This document shows positions 6,557 to 15,954 of a stretch of DNA of 64,000 nt, piece by piece. Each line of letters starts with the position of its first letter. Position 1 is the first letter of the stretch. The notes beneath the pieces are model-generated. The model saw nothing but the letters and a program-made list of their open reading frames with translations, did not search any database and was not told where the DNA came from. This DNA is from Prevotella sp. tf2-5 (GTDB taxonomy: Bacteria > Bacteroidota > Bacteroidia > Bacteroidales > Bacteroidaceae), in contig NZ_FOWK01000001.1 of NCBI RefSeq assembly GCF_900115435.1, forward strand, positions 1 through 64,000, written 5' to 3'. A program made the position numbers and the translations under genes.

Positions 6557-9121
6557 CTAACTACGACTGATCTGCAGTCCCTTCTTACTCAATGTCATAT
6601 CCACAAAACGCGCATTCGGGTTCTGCTCACTCTGTTGGATGATTTGTTTGACACGTGCCGCGGCCTCCGGGTCTTTGGCAACCATATACAGATAACCGCC
6701 GCCACCGGCTCCTGGAAGCTTATAACCCAGACAGAGATCGTCAATCAGGTCCGTGATACGACGCACCGCATCAGGATTCGTGCCACTGTCTATCAACTGG
6801 TTCTGCTGCCATGTCTTACGCACCAGTCGTCCCATCTCCGCAAAGTCGTTCCGTTGTATTGCCTCATACATATCCAAGGCATGAGCTTTCATCGCCCTTA
6901 ACATCAAGAGCTGCTCATGCTGGTTGAGGAACATCCGACGGACTATCTCCGCCAGGATTTTCTTCGCCGTACGAGTGACTCCCGTATAATAAAGCAGATG
7001 ACACGACTGGTATTCGGGTTGAGTGAACACATCATCAGGCAACCAACGCACCACGGGGTTCTGCTCAAAGCCACGAGTGGTCTCCAGGAGCTTGACACCA
7101 CCCAGTACCCCACCGAACTGATCCTGCCAGCCACCGCCAGTGGTCAACAGCTGCTCCAACACGAGGGTACGTCGTCCTATCTCGTTCTTATCCCATGCTA
7201 ACGAGCAGAAGTCGCTGACAGCCCCTAAGACGGTGGCTGCGAGGATACTACTCGTCCCCAGTCCGCTGCCTGCAGGTACTGCCGACAGTAACGTCAGCTC
7301 GATACCACCACCGAAGGCTTCCAGCTGTGCTTTCAATGACGGAAAGACCTCAGCGGAGAACCGGGGCAGGAAACCTGCCAGTGCGAGTGCTGCCTTCGGG
7401 ATACTGAAAGGAGAGCCCACATGCATGAAATCCCCTAACTGCTCATAAGTCTCTACGACCTCCGAGGCACCGAGGTCAATACTACGCAAGACGATACGGT
7501 ACTCCTTACTCGGTCTTACATAGGCTTGCAAGGGGGGCTGTCCGTTGAGTTCGATGGCGATATTCACGACACTGCCACCTTCCATCAGACAGTATGGAGG
7601 AGTGTCTGTCCATCCTCCTGCCAGGTCGATACGCACAGGAGAACGCCCCCATACGATCTGGTCCTGGTATACCGACATCTGCGGCTGTTGCTTCTGTGCC
7701 ACCACATCGGCAGTCAGTCCCTCTCGTAACAACGAGAAGGCATGGGTACTTTCCTGACGGAACATAGCATCGTGGATACGGGTCATCAAAGGGGCATCGT
7801 CAGGCAGTACTGGAGGCAGCTCTATCTTCATCTTCTCAAACTCACGGGCGGCATCGTCCAGGTCGAGCTGATAAAACACGCTATGCTGCCAGTTACGAGC
7901 CATCGCACGCCAGTTCTCCTGACGGAAGGTGTTCCGCTGGGCAAACAAACGCCGTAAGTTGGCACGTTGCGCCACCTCATTACTGTTCACGGCATCATCG
8001 ATATGGTAACGACGCACCTCATAGTCATCCTCTCCTACCGGCACCACATCCATACACTCTCCCGGTTCCAAACTGATCTCCCAGTCGTTCTCGGGAACAC
8101 CTGTTATGACATGGTCGCGGGTCAGTCTCCAACGAGGTCCTATGAAGCTATTCTCTATCCAGATATTCTGATTCTCAGGTGTAAACTGATAATGGGTGAC
8201 GGCATTCTGTGTGAAGATAGACGGATGGGGTTTCCTGTCATGATGCATGATCTCCCGCTGGTCATTGACGATATTCTGTATCGCTAGTGTTGAGGAGATC
8301 ATCTCTCTGGAAGTACCGAAATGATAGAACTCACCACCTGGCAACGGCACGATAGCCACAGAGAGTGCACCAAGTTCTGGGTCATCGATGGTAGGCTGGG
8401 TACCCAAGGCACAACCGAACTCAGAATAGAGGTCGTACTCTTTGAGTGGGAACGTCGAGTTCTCTGAGTACTCTGAGTTCTCCGATCTCTTCCTCAACAA
8501 CTCCAAGGCACGGTCACTCAAGAGCCAGATACCGATATCCGTCAGGTAGAAATGGTCTTTCAACAGTGCTGACAGTCGTTCCGTACTGGGTTTCTGAAGC
8601 ATCATCTTCAAGACGTTAGGGGTACGGCGGTCACTGACAAACACCCCATGGTCCTTGGCTATCGAAGCGTCGAGCCAGAGTCCATAGCATACCACATCCG
8701 CATCAGGAATGGCTCCGATACGTTCTGCGGCACGGATATACACATCACCGCTGACAATCATGGTACGCAACCGCTTTGGCGCCGCTTCCATCATCCGCTC
8801 ATAAAGCGGTAACTGCAAGTCTAACAGGGTCTGTGAGAGTCGCTGTCCCCGTTCCCAGCGGAACACAGGTATCGGAGCGAGGATCTTACCACTGACGGCA
8901 TAGGAAGGCAGTCGCTTGCTCTGTCCACCGGCATGCAGGATGATACTACGCTCACCACCCAGCCAGTCGGCAGCTTGCTGGAGGAGCCATGTCGTTCCCC
9001 CACCCGATCCTAAACGGTGTCCTATCGGGTCACAGGTACAGAAATACTCTTCCCTGCTCAGTCCTGTCAACTCATGAAAGCAGTCCACCACATTGGGCGG
9101 AACAGATAGTAGTTTCTTCAT
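6557..9121 (-). CDS. fkp: Bifunctional fucokinase / L-fucose-1-phosphate guanylyltransferase
   Basis: The 854-residue product has an N-terminal nucleotidyltransferase part (about 1-450) with HAGGQSKRLPSYAVSGKILA, and a C-terminal GHMP kinase (about 490-854) with PVRIDLAGGWTDTPPY and AVPAGSGLGTSS. This is the architecture of Bacteroides Fkp, which turns free L-fucose into GDP-L-fucose for fucosylated capsules and glycoproteins. It is about 95 residues shorter than the B. fragilis enzyme (949). An insertion encoded by a 9-bp repeat (SENSEYSEN, about 8460-8486) lies in the N-terminal part. It is in an operon 21 bases after the yfhO gene and 8 bases before the GSCFA gene. Confidence 0.93.
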   Translation of the reverse strand: MKKLLSVPPNVVDCFHELTGLSREEYFCTCDPIGHRLGSGGGTTWLLQQAADWLGGERSIILHAGGQSKRLPSYAVSGKILAPIPVFRWERGQRLSQTLLDLQLPLYERMMEAAPKRLRTMIVSGDVYIRAAERIGAIPDADVVCYGLWLDASIAKDHGVFVSDRRTPNVLKMMLQKPSTERLSALLKDHFYLTDIGIWLLSDRALELLRKRSENSEYSENSTFPLKEYDLYSEFGCALGTQPTIDDPELGALSVAIVPLPGGEFYHFGTSREMISSTLAIQNIVNDQREIMHHDRKPHPSIFTQNAVTHYQFTPENQNIWIENSFIGPRWRLTRDHVITGVPENDWEISLEPGECMDVVPVGEDDYEVRRYHIDDAVNSNEVAQRANLRRLFAQRNTFRQENWRAMARNWQHSVFYQLDLDDAAREFEKMKIELPPVLPDDAPLMTRIHDAMFRQESTHAFSLLREGLTADVVAQKQQPQMSVYQDQIVWGRSPVRIDLAGGWTDTPPYCLMEGGSVVNIAIELNGQPPLQAYVRPSKEYRIVLRSIDLGASEVVETYEQLGDFMHVGSPFSIPKAALALAGFLPRFSAEVFPSLKAQLEAFGGGIELTLLSAVPAGSGLGTSSILAATVLGAVSDFCSLAWDKNEIGRRTLVLEQLLTTGGGWQDQFGGVLGGVKLLETTRGFEQNPVVRWLPDDVFTQPEYQSCHLLYYTGVTRTAKKILAEIVRRMFLNQHEQLLMLRAMKAHALDMYEAIQRNDFAEMGRLVRKTWQQNQLIDSGTNPDAVRRITDLIDDLCLGYKLPGAGGGGYLYMVAKDPEAAARVKQIIQQSEQNPNARFVDMTLSKKGLQISRS

Positions 9122-9142
9122 AGTAGTTCGTATTTGATACCT

Positions 9143-11632
9143 TTACACTTTCTTCCGGGTACGGTAGGCTTGTACTGCCAGTCCGACCAGCAGTAAGAAC
9201 AGGATGACTAATGAGACATAGGCAATCGTCTCTGTCGTGGTGATGCTCTTCGGGAAGAAGCTAAGTACGATCTCATGCTTACCAGGCTTCACCTGCAAGG
9301 CACGTAACACATAGTCGACACGACCGAGTTCCTGCTCCACGCCATCCACCGTTGCCGTCCAACCTGGATAGTAGATCTCTGAGAAGACGATGACTCCACC
9401 TTTACCTGACTCCACCTCATAAGCTATTTGGTTAGGCTCATAGCTCTTGATACGCACGACACTCAACGTGTCCTGTTGCGTACTTTCACCGAGCTGTTCC
9501 TTGAATTTCTTATCGGCGACAGCCTCATGACGGAGGTTCAGGTTAGAAAGCATGTCTAATTCCTGATTGGCATTATCCACATAAGTCACCTTGTCTACCA
9601 GCCAGGCGTTACCATAGCTATAGGGATTCTCCACAGGAACGGTCTGTCCCCCTTGTAACGGCAGGATGAAGTATTTCGTGTTCAACATGTTCAGCACAGG
9701 ATAGACGGAGTCGCCCTTCACCCGTGTCATATCACCCTGTGCCTCAGCGATAGCACTGTATGTCTGCTCCATCTCCTTCGAGATATAAGCATCAATGAGT
9801 TCCTGGTAACGGCGTAACTTAGCGGCATGGTAACCTCCGATGCTCTTCACATAGAAACTCGTCTCGTTCTCGTTGAACGTGTTCGAGGCAAGGTTCAGCA
9901 CACGGAAGTCAAGGGTCTTGTCCTGCAGGATATGGTCTATGGCTGTCGACTTCTGAACGGGTTCCTCACGAACCGTCTTCGAGACGAACATCTCATCGTT
10001 CAGATAACGCTTGTTAATCTGCCACATGTCGAAGAGACAGAGAACGGTGAGGAGTCCTACAAGCCATTCCGCACGTAACTTACGATATTTATACAAGAAC
10101 AGGCAGCCCGTTCCTATCATGATAATCCAGAAAGAGCGCCAGCAGTCGGCAGTAAACACGGCGACACGCATCTCCGTCAGGTTCTGTACCAACGGAGCCA
10201 ACTGGTCGGCGGGGATCTGTCGCATCGCTTGTATCTCACTAATACTGATATAGTCGGGGAAGAACACCTTCGGCATCAGGGCGAAGAGCAGGGAAAGCCC
10301 GCCTGTCAGTCCAAAGGCGACAAAGACATATTTGAGTTGCTTCGTCATGACCTCCGGTTCCTCCACGATTTTCTTTAAGGCGAACATCGCCAACAGAGGT
10401 ATGGTGAACTCCGCGATGACGAGGATAGAGGCGACAGTGCGGAACTTCGCATACATCGGGATATAGTCGAGGAAGAAATCCGTAAACGGCATGAAATTAC
10501 GTCCCCACGACAACAGGATGGAGAGGATCGTAACTGCCAATAATGCCCATTTCAACGGTCCCTTGACGATAAACAGTCCCAGTATGAAGAGCATCAGCAC
10601 AAAGGCACCCACATAGACGGGCCCTGCCGTCATCGGCTGGTTACCCCAATACTGTCCTATCTGCTCGTAAATACCCATATAGTCACTGTTAGCATGCGCC
10701 ATCGCCGTCTTGTTGAGGACCATCGGCACAGAGGCTCCTCCTTTCGTATTGGGCACCAACAGCGTCCATGTCTCATCAATGCCATAGCTCCACTGTGTGA
10801 TATAGTCGCGGTCCAGTCCACTGGAGGTCTGGTTGGCAGCATTCGCCTTCACCAGCTCACTCTTACTACGCATCGACTCCTTGCCATACTCCCAGGTATG
10901 ATAAAGGTTAGACATATTGATACAGGTACCTATTATCGCACCGGCAAGACAGACGCCCGTCGCTTTCAGCAGGTGTATCCACTCTTTCTTTCTCGCTCCC
11001 TCTATCACAAAAGCAATCACCATCGCCAGGATGACAAACAGATAGTAATAGGTCATCTGCACATGGTTGGCAAGCACTTCCAAGGCACAGAACAACGCTG
11101 TGACGATCAGTCCCCATGCGTATCTCCCCCGATAGGCAAGTACCACACCCGCTATCATCGGAGGCAGGTAGGCAAGGGCTATCACCTTCCAGATATGTCC
11201 TGCTGCGATAATGATGAAGAAATAACTGCTGAACGCCCATACCACGGCACCCAAGGTGGCAAGGTACCAGCGGAAGTCGAAGGCACGCAACAGGATATAG
11301 AAGCCCAAGAGATAGGCAAACACATACCATACGTTCTCCGGCAGCCATAGATGATAGGCTTTCTCCACCTTCGCCAGCGTGTCGGTACTCTTATACGACG
11401 GAGAAGTCTGATAAGTCGGCATACCGCTGAACACCGCATTGGTCCAACGGGTACGCTCACCTGTCCGCTGATAGTATTCCGATGCTTCCTGTCCTGCCCC
11501 GCGTCCAGCGGAGGAGTCATGACGATACAGGATACGTCCCTCGATGTCAGCAGGAAAGAAATAGGCAAATGATATAACGGCAAATAATACTACTGCCAAG
11601 ATGTCTGGCAGCCATTGTTTCAGATTCTTCAT
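9143..11632 (-). CDS. YfhO-family integral membrane protein
   Basis: The ATG at 11632 (MKNLKQWLPDILAVVLFAVI) is preferred because the -7 box at 11657-11664 overlaps the longer frame. About twelve membrane spans are visible, from LAVVLFAVISFAYFF near the N-terminus to VSLVILFLLLVGLAV at the C-terminus. A large extracytoplasmic region lies at roughly 520-780. The YfhO family has been linked to glycosylation of teichoic acid-type polymers in Firmicutes; in Bacteroidota its role is unsettled. The motif YYPGWTATVDG near residue 770 is a family hallmark. It is the first gene of the operon leading to fkp, which makes an envelope-glycan role reasonable. Confidence 0.9.
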   Translation of the reverse strand: MKNLKQWLPDILAVVLFAVISFAYFFPADIEGRILYRHDSSAGRGAGQEASEYYQRTGERTRWTNAVFSGMPTYQTSPSYKSTDTLAKVEKAYHLWLPENVWYVFAYLLGFYILLRAFDFRWYLATLGAVVWAFSSYFFIIIAAGHIWKVIALAYLPPMIAGVVLAYRGRYAWGLIVTALFCALEVLANHVQMTYYYLFVILAMVIAFVIEGARKKEWIHLLKATGVCLAGAIIGTCINMSNLYHTWEYGKESMRSKSELVKANAANQTSSGLDRDYITQWSYGIDETWTLLVPNTKGGASVPMVLNKTAMAHANSDYMGIYEQIGQYWGNQPMTAGPVYVGAFVLMLFILGLFIVKGPLKWALLAVTILSILLSWGRNFMPFTDFFLDYIPMYAKFRTVASILVIAEFTIPLLAMFALKKIVEEPEVMTKQLKYVFVAFGLTGGLSLLFALMPKVFFPDYISISEIQAMRQIPADQLAPLVQNLTEMRVAVFTADCWRSFWIIMIGTGCLFLYKYRKLRAEWLVGLLTVLCLFDMWQINKRYLNDEMFVSKTVREEPVQKSTAIDHILQDKTLDFRVLNLASNTFNENETSFYVKSIGGYHAAKLRRYQELIDAYISKEMEQTYSAIAEAQGDMTRVKGDSVYPVLNMLNTKYFILPLQGGQTVPVENPYSYGNAWLVDKVTYVDNANQELDMLSNLNLRHEAVADKKFKEQLGESTQQDTLSVVRIKSYEPNQIAYEVESGKGGVIVFSEIYYPGWTATVDGVEQELGRVDYVLRALQVKPGKHEIVLSFFPKSITTTETIAYVSLVILFLLLVGLAVQAYRTRKKV

Positions 11633-11656
11633 AACTGTTTTCTTAATTTCTGCGTG

Positions 11657-11664
11657 CAAAGTTA
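11657..11664 (-). promoter_or_regulatory. -7 box of the yfhO-fkp-GSCFA-murF/alr operon
   Basis: TAACTTTG on the bottom strand, followed by CACG, precedes the ATG at 11632 by about 25 bases. It is divergent from the mtnN promoter, with a heptamer repeat tract between the two. Confidence 0.7.
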
Positions 11665-11670
11665 ACAAAT

Positions 11671-11698
11671 AATTCCTAATTCCTAATTCCTAATTCCT
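11671..11698. repeat. Heptamer tandem repeat between divergent promoters
   Basis: Four perfect copies of aattcct occupy the space between the yfhO and mtnN -7 boxes, covering where the -33 elements should lie. Loss or gain of a unit would change the spacing on both sides. A parallel tract of four aatttct units lies at 25209-25236 in front of the truncated mtnN copy. Confidence 0.85.
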
Positions 11699-11708
11699 AA
11701 TTTATTTG

Positions 11709-11716
11709 TATCTTTG
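11709..11716 (+). promoter_or_regulatory. -7 box of mtnN
   Basis: TATCTTTG followed by CAATCC lies 26 bases before the ATG at 11742. It fits the Bacteroidota consensus. Confidence 0.7.
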
Positions 11717-11741
11717 CAATCCAAACAGTAAAAAAGACAAT

Positions 11742-12386
11742 ATGAAGATAGGAATAATCGTAGCAATGGACAAGGAGCTGCGTCAACTGCAACAGCTTTT
11801 CTGTCAAGACAACGTAAGAGTGGAGAAATGTGGTATCGGCAAGGTTAATGCCGCCCTTGGTGCCCAACGCATAATCAATGAGTTCCACCCCGATGTGATT
11901 ATCTCCAGCGGCTGTGCCGGTGGTAATGGCGACGACATCAACATACAAGATGTCATTGTCGGCTCCGAAGTCACCTATCATGATGTCTACTGTGGCAAGG
12001 CGATTGATGAGACTACCGTTTACGGACAAGTACAAGGGCTCCCCGTCCGCTATACTCCAGACCCTTATTTACTTGAAAAAGCCTTCAACCTCCAGACATC
12101 ATCCATCAACCTTCACCAAGGACTCATCGTCACCGGCGACTGGTTCGTGGACACCAAGGAGAAGATGCGCAGCATCATCGACAAGTTCCCGGAGGCTAAA
12201 GCAGTCGATATGGAGTCATGTGCCATTGCCCAGACTTGTTATATCAACCAAGTACCGTTTATCTCCTTCCGTGTCATCAGCGACATCCCTTTGCGTGACA
12301 CCGATGCCTCCCAGTATCATGACTTCTGGAACACTATTGCCGACAACTCCTTCCAGATCACCAAGACATTTGTCGCCTCTCTCTGA
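11742..12386 (+). CDS. mtnN: 5'-methylthioadenosine/S-adenosylhomocysteine nucleosidase
   Basis: The 214-residue product matches the MTA/SAH nucleosidase family over its whole length. Visible features are MKIGIIVAMDKEL with the family Glu12, CGIGKVNAALGAQ, SSGCAGG, IVTGDWFV, AVDMESCAIAQ with the catalytic-region Glu, and RVISDIPLRDT with the catalytic Asp. It hydrolyses MTA and SAH to adenine plus a thiopentose in methyl-cycle recycling. The ATG at 11742 is chosen because the longer frame starts inside the promoter. A second, internally deleted copy of the gene lies at 25271-25549, and the two copies bracket the accessory island. Confidence 0.88.
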   Translation: MKIGIIVAMDKELRQLQQLFCQDNVRVEKCGIGKVNAALGAQRIINEFHPDVIISSGCAGGNGDDINIQDVIVGSEVTYHDVYCGKAIDETTVYGQVQGLPVRYTPDPYLLEKAFNLQTSSINLHQGLIVTGDWFVDTKEKMRSIIDKFPEAKAVDMESCAIAQTCYINQVPFISFRVISDIPLRDTDASQYHDFWNTIADNSFQITKTFVASL

Positions 12387-12407
12387 CGATTCTATCGTTC
12401 TACGCCT

Positions 12408-13475
12408 CTACTCTTCTAAGTAAGGAATGAGTGGGGGCAGCTTACCTATCATACGATTGTTGATATCGGCACTCAGGTTGTCGTAAGACCTGCCCTGACT
12501 GTCAGGTAATGCCTCGGCAACAGCCTTACGGGCAGCAACCCACTGGTAGAAAGAGGACTTAAGTATTTTCACACGGTCTGCCACCAGACTGTCACTCGGG
12601 ATGAGGTCTTTATCACCGATTTTGTAGAGTTCATCCAGATCTTCCGGGACTGAGTTCTCTGCTATCCATTGTTCCCATTGACTGGGAGTCATTGTCCTAC
12701 TCTGCTGCTGATACAACTTGTTTCCCATGATAATATCTCGCTCTATGTCCATCTCGGCACGCCGGTTCTGTAACATAGCGATGTAGTGAGCAGCTAACTC
12801 CATCGGTTTCATGCTATACCACTCCTGCCTGTATGACACGTCAGCCCAGAAGTTGTAACGAGCCTCGTGGAGATCATGCCAGGCAGCATATTCCCTCTCC
12901 ATGAGCGGTCTCAGGTCTGAAGGGACTTCCTGGAACCATTTCCTATAATCCTCAACGGTCTGATAGTAGACGATGGTAGCATGGACATAACACTGGAAAT
13001 TCATCTCGTTTTGACTCTGCGAAGAGAACTTATTCAGCACCTCTTCAACTTCATACAAGGCAGAGTCGGACGGAACGGAAGGTACAGCCTTATGGAATGC
13101 ATCTATAGCAGTATTGACAGCCACCACCCATTGCAATTTGTCGTTAGCATCGCCGTTCTCATCAACTACATTATACATCCTCATCAAGCGGTTTGCCAAG
13201 CGCAAGACTTCTGCATCACGAGGGGATACCGTTGTACTGTCATAACTGTAGAGCCGTTCCTGGACAGCATGAACCTCCGCGAGTCCCAGCAGATCCTTAG
13301 CAGAAATAGGACTATGCAATACCTTATTCTCGATATAGGCAATACTATCCTCACCCGTGACTCCCTCTGGGACTGTCACAGTGTCACGAGGATTTACCGA
13401 ACTGGATGTAGACCGATTGCCGCATGCAGTAAGCATCACAACAACAATGATAACAAAAGATACTATTTTTATCAT
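12408..13475 (-). CDS. Lipoprotein of unknown function
   Basis: The 355-residue product has a signal peptide ending in a lipobox (MLTACGN, Cys18), so it should be lipid-anchored. The body is mostly helical and charged, with many Trp/Tyr/Glu motifs such as RKWFQEVPSDLRPLMEREYA and YNFWADVSYRQEWY. I recognise no domain. It has its own promoter (TAATTTTG at 13502-13509 on the bottom strand). It lies inside the island bounded by the two mtnN copies, next to the RyR channel-like gene, and may serve the same system; that is inference from position only. Confidence 0.7.
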   Translation of the reverse strand: MIKIVSFVIIVVVMLTACGNRSTSSSVNPRDTVTVPEGVTGEDSIAYIENKVLHSPISAKDLLGLAEVHAVQERLYSYDSTTVSPRDAEVLRLANRLMRMYNVVDENGDANDKLQWVVAVNTAIDAFHKAVPSVPSDSALYEVEEVLNKFSSQSQNEMNFQCYVHATIVYYQTVEDYRKWFQEVPSDLRPLMEREYAAWHDLHEARYNFWADVSYRQEWYSMKPMELAAHYIAMLQNRRAEMDIERDIIMGNKLYQQQSRTMTPSQWEQWIAENSVPEDLDELYKIGDKDLIPSDSLVADRVKILKSSFYQWVAARKAVAEALPDSQGRSYDNLSADINNRMIGKLPPLIPYLEE

Positions 13476-13501
13476 ATGATGTTATTTTACCTTTCCATCT
13501 G

Positions 13502-13509
13502 CAAAATTA
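13502..13509 (-). promoter_or_regulatory. -7 box of the lipoprotein gene
   Basis: TAATTTTG followed by CAGATG on the bottom strand lies 26 bases before the ATG at 13475. Confidence 0.55.
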
Positions 13510-13584
13510 CACATTTATGAGGAAATACCCAAATAAAAATTTTCAACTTATCCACCAAAATGCTCTTCTATAATTAGTTACTCA

Positions 13585-15741
13585 TTATTTTTCTGTCATT
13601 TTCATTATCCACGGGATATAGCGCGAGAACTCGTAGTCAAGTTTCTTAATCGTATCCAACTGACTAAACGGTCTGATGTCGTGGTGGATAAAGAGATCCT
13701 TATTCTTTTTCAGGCTGTCAGCAAATTCCTCATGCTCATACATATCCTCATCTTTGCGAGGTTTTCTAAATCCCATCAACAACTTCTCCACGTTCCAACG
13801 GTTATGCTCCACTATAGCCAACTGCTCCAACTCATATTCAGACAGGGTGTCGTAATCGTGACTCTCGTCGTCAATATCCAGCCCACGCATAGCCCTAAGT
13901 GTACGCTGTTTGGTACGCATAGTGTAAGAATTGTAAAGATTCGACCACTTCAGGGCTACCGACAGTTTCTGCCAACAGCTATTAGCCTCTTCCCATATCT
14001 TATCCTCAGGAATGGCATCAAGGACAGGAATGCCCTGAAACTTATATGTCTCATAGTCGGCTGTCTCATATAGATAGTTGATGAGCTTGGCACGTTTCAG
14101 CGAGTGGTCATCAGCACTGAAAGCTGTCTCGTTCATACCAAAGGGATAGATATGGGCATAGCGAGCATCAGACTTCTTGGACTCTACCACATCGTCTTTA
14201 GTGACCACCGAATAGATCAGTTTCTTGTCTCCTCTTCTCATGTCAGCATTGCGCAAGTTCGTGACGAAATTGTCTGAGCGGTTCTGACGGATGAACACCG
14301 GAATCTCGTTATTATACACCTCATCTGGCATATTCATACCCATCACGAAGTTCTGGCGCTGGTCAGCCAGTGCGAGGAAAATAGAGAAACATTGTTTACC
14401 CTCGCTATGTTCCTCAGCCCAACTGCTTATCACATCTTGTACATTCTTTGAGAAAACGTCTCCTTTAATGAACTCAAACTCTACGTCAAGGAAATTTGCG
14501 TCTTCGCCTGTAAATTTCAGATATTCTTTTCCTATATATTCGGACACGTCCTTAGGCTCGGCAGAAAGATCTCTGTAAGTATATGCCTGCACCTCAAAGA
14601 AATGACGATTACGGGTGATAAACTCGTCTTTCTCCTTGTCGGCATTTACATCGATGAAGGTGATAATCGTCTTAACCTTTGGACCATTGGGAAAGTGCAG
14701 CACATAAGCAGCCTCCATCGCAAAAGCCACAGCAAAGTTGGTGGTACCCACAAACACAAGGTGAACATACTTCTCATCGTCAGGTACAATACCCTTGCCA
14801 TAGACAAGCGGATAGCGATACTCCGTACCAGGATTGTCAAAGTCCCTATAAAGACGCTTTACAAACACCTGCTTAGCCCAACCAGTATAGAAGTTATATG
14901 GAACAAACTCCACTCCAAGATTCTTGACATCACCAAATATCTCCGAGGTCTTGAAGGCAGCATAGGTATCCAAATCCTTGAACACACAGGTAATTCGAAC
15001 CGGTTTCTGTCTTTGGTCTTTTAGATAACGGCTGATACTATCCACACACTCCACATTGATGGCATCGTGAGCAGGGTTGGAATGATTACCCACCACGAAC
15101 ACCTCTTCTGCAGCCTCTAAGTAAATATCCTTAAAAGCTTCAGTAGATATCCGATGTCCATAATTGATAATCACCCGTTCCATCTGCTTATCACTGAATG
15201 ACTTCAAGAGCTGTTCCTTGATACTCATCGTCTCTTTAGCTGTAAGAATTAGTATGTAGGCATCCTTATCCTTATCAAAAATATGCGAAATAAATGAGGG
15301 TACCATCTCGTCATAACCCATGATGATGTAGTGACCCGACTTCAAATAATGAATCCGTCCCTCTTTATGACTGTTCACCCGTCGCTCTATGGAGTTGGTA
15401 ATAACACCAATGATAATGCCATTGAACACAAATGCGCCAAACAGGAAAATCAAACTGCTGGCTATCAGCATCCAGCCATGAACATGAGTGTTGTCACTAC
15501 CCATGTATAGGTTGTTCAGCGCATTGGAGTCTGTCAGTAGATAAAGAGGCAACAGATATTTGTTTAGATGCTCTGCGTCACAAAATTCTTTCCATTGAGT
15601 ACCAGACCATGAAAGCATCAGATATGATAATCCAAGTGCGACAACAAGTACTGCACCGAGAATAGCAAACTGCCTAAGCAGGCTCTTAGACAGTAGTCTA
15701 TCAAACTTAAGCCATAGAATTCTTTTTCGTTTTATTCTCAT
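13585..15741 (-). CDS. Channel-like membrane protein with TrkA-N-like and RyR domains
   Basis: The 718-residue product has two membrane spans (about 25-46 and 92-116). A TrkA-N-like nucleotide-binding part follows (about 130-290; HYIIMGYDEMVPSFI), then a second Rossmann-like part (about 325-480; YVHLVFVGTTNFAVAFAMEA). At the C-terminus is an RyR domain (about 625-700; LEQLAIVEHNRWNVEKLLMG). This resembles CASTOR/POLLUX-type channels, in which two spans precede RCK/TrkA regions, so ligand-gated ion flow is plausible but not shown; I see no clear selectivity filter. From about 325 on, it is paralogous to the RyR protein at 22700-24178: both have VHLV.VG, an .IIDxN.-type block, DVE.EF. and YN.EIPV. 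Its promoter is at 15857-15864. It is probably part of the same system as the operon upstream. Confidence 0.8.
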   Translation of the reverse strand: MRIKRKRILWLKFDRLLSKSLLRQFAILGAVLVVALGLSYLMLSWSGTQWKEFCDAEHLNKYLLPLYLLTDSNALNNLYMGSDNTHVHGWMLIASSLIFLFGAFVFNGIIIGVITNSIERRVNSHKEGRIHYLKSGHYIIMGYDEMVPSFISHIFDKDKDAYILILTAKETMSIKEQLLKSFSDKQMERVIINYGHRISTEAFKDIYLEAAEEVFVVGNHSNPAHDAINVECVDSISRYLKDQRQKPVRITCVFKDLDTYAAFKTSEIFGDVKNLGVEFVPYNFYTGWAKQVFVKRLYRDFDNPGTEYRYPLVYGKGIVPDDEKYVHLVFVGTTNFAVAFAMEAAYVLHFPNGPKVKTIITFIDVNADKEKDEFITRNRHFFEVQAYTYRDLSAEPKDVSEYIGKEYLKFTGEDANFLDVEFEFIKGDVFSKNVQDVISSWAEEHSEGKQCFSIFLALADQRQNFVMGMNMPDEVYNNEIPVFIRQNRSDNFVTNLRNADMRRGDKKLIYSVVTKDDVVESKKSDARYAHIYPFGMNETAFSADDHSLKRAKLINYLYETADYETYKFQGIPVLDAIPEDKIWEEANSCWQKLSVALKWSNLYNSYTMRTKQRTLRAMRGLDIDDESHDYDTLSEYELEQLAIVEHNRWNVEKLLMGFRKPRKDEDMYEHEEFADSLKKNKDLFIHHDIRPFSQLDTIKKLDYEFSRYIPWIMKMTEK

Positions 15742-15856
15742 TGGTTAATCATTATTTTTCTCTAGTAACAACATCTCCATTAGCAACACAAGCTTTACGT
15801 CGAAAACCATGAAATTGCTCAATGCATTCATATTCTTTAGTTTTACTTATAATGTA

Positions 15857-15864
15857 CAAATATA
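15857..15864 (-). promoter_or_regulatory. -7 box of the RyR channel gene
   Basis: TATATTTG followed by TACATT on the bottom strand, about 116 bases before the ATG at 15741. A nested palindrome (15867-15904) lies directly upstream and could be an operator or a terminator for the gene before it. Confidence 0.5.
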
Positions 15865-15866
15865 CA

Positions 15867-15904
15867 AAAAGTTACCCAATGGTAAATTACCAAAGGTAAC
15901 TTTT
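15867..15904. promoter_or_regulatory. Nested palindrome, operator or terminator
   Basis: The outer arms AAAAGTTACC and GGTAACTTTT are perfect complements, and inside them TGGTAA and TTACCA pair as well. On the bottom strand the hairpin runs into T-rich sequence, which would terminate the short gene at 15955. It also abuts the promoter at 15857-15864. Confidence 0.5.
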
Positions 15905-15954
15905 ATTGTTCTTTAACGTATTATGCGGGATAGACCCCAATCTATTAATCTTTT

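Noticed and set aside
10694..11350. Open frame of 218 codons on the top strand
   Set aside because: Antisense to the membrane spans of the YfhO-family gene, with an odd His/Arg/Gln-rich composition and no promoter.
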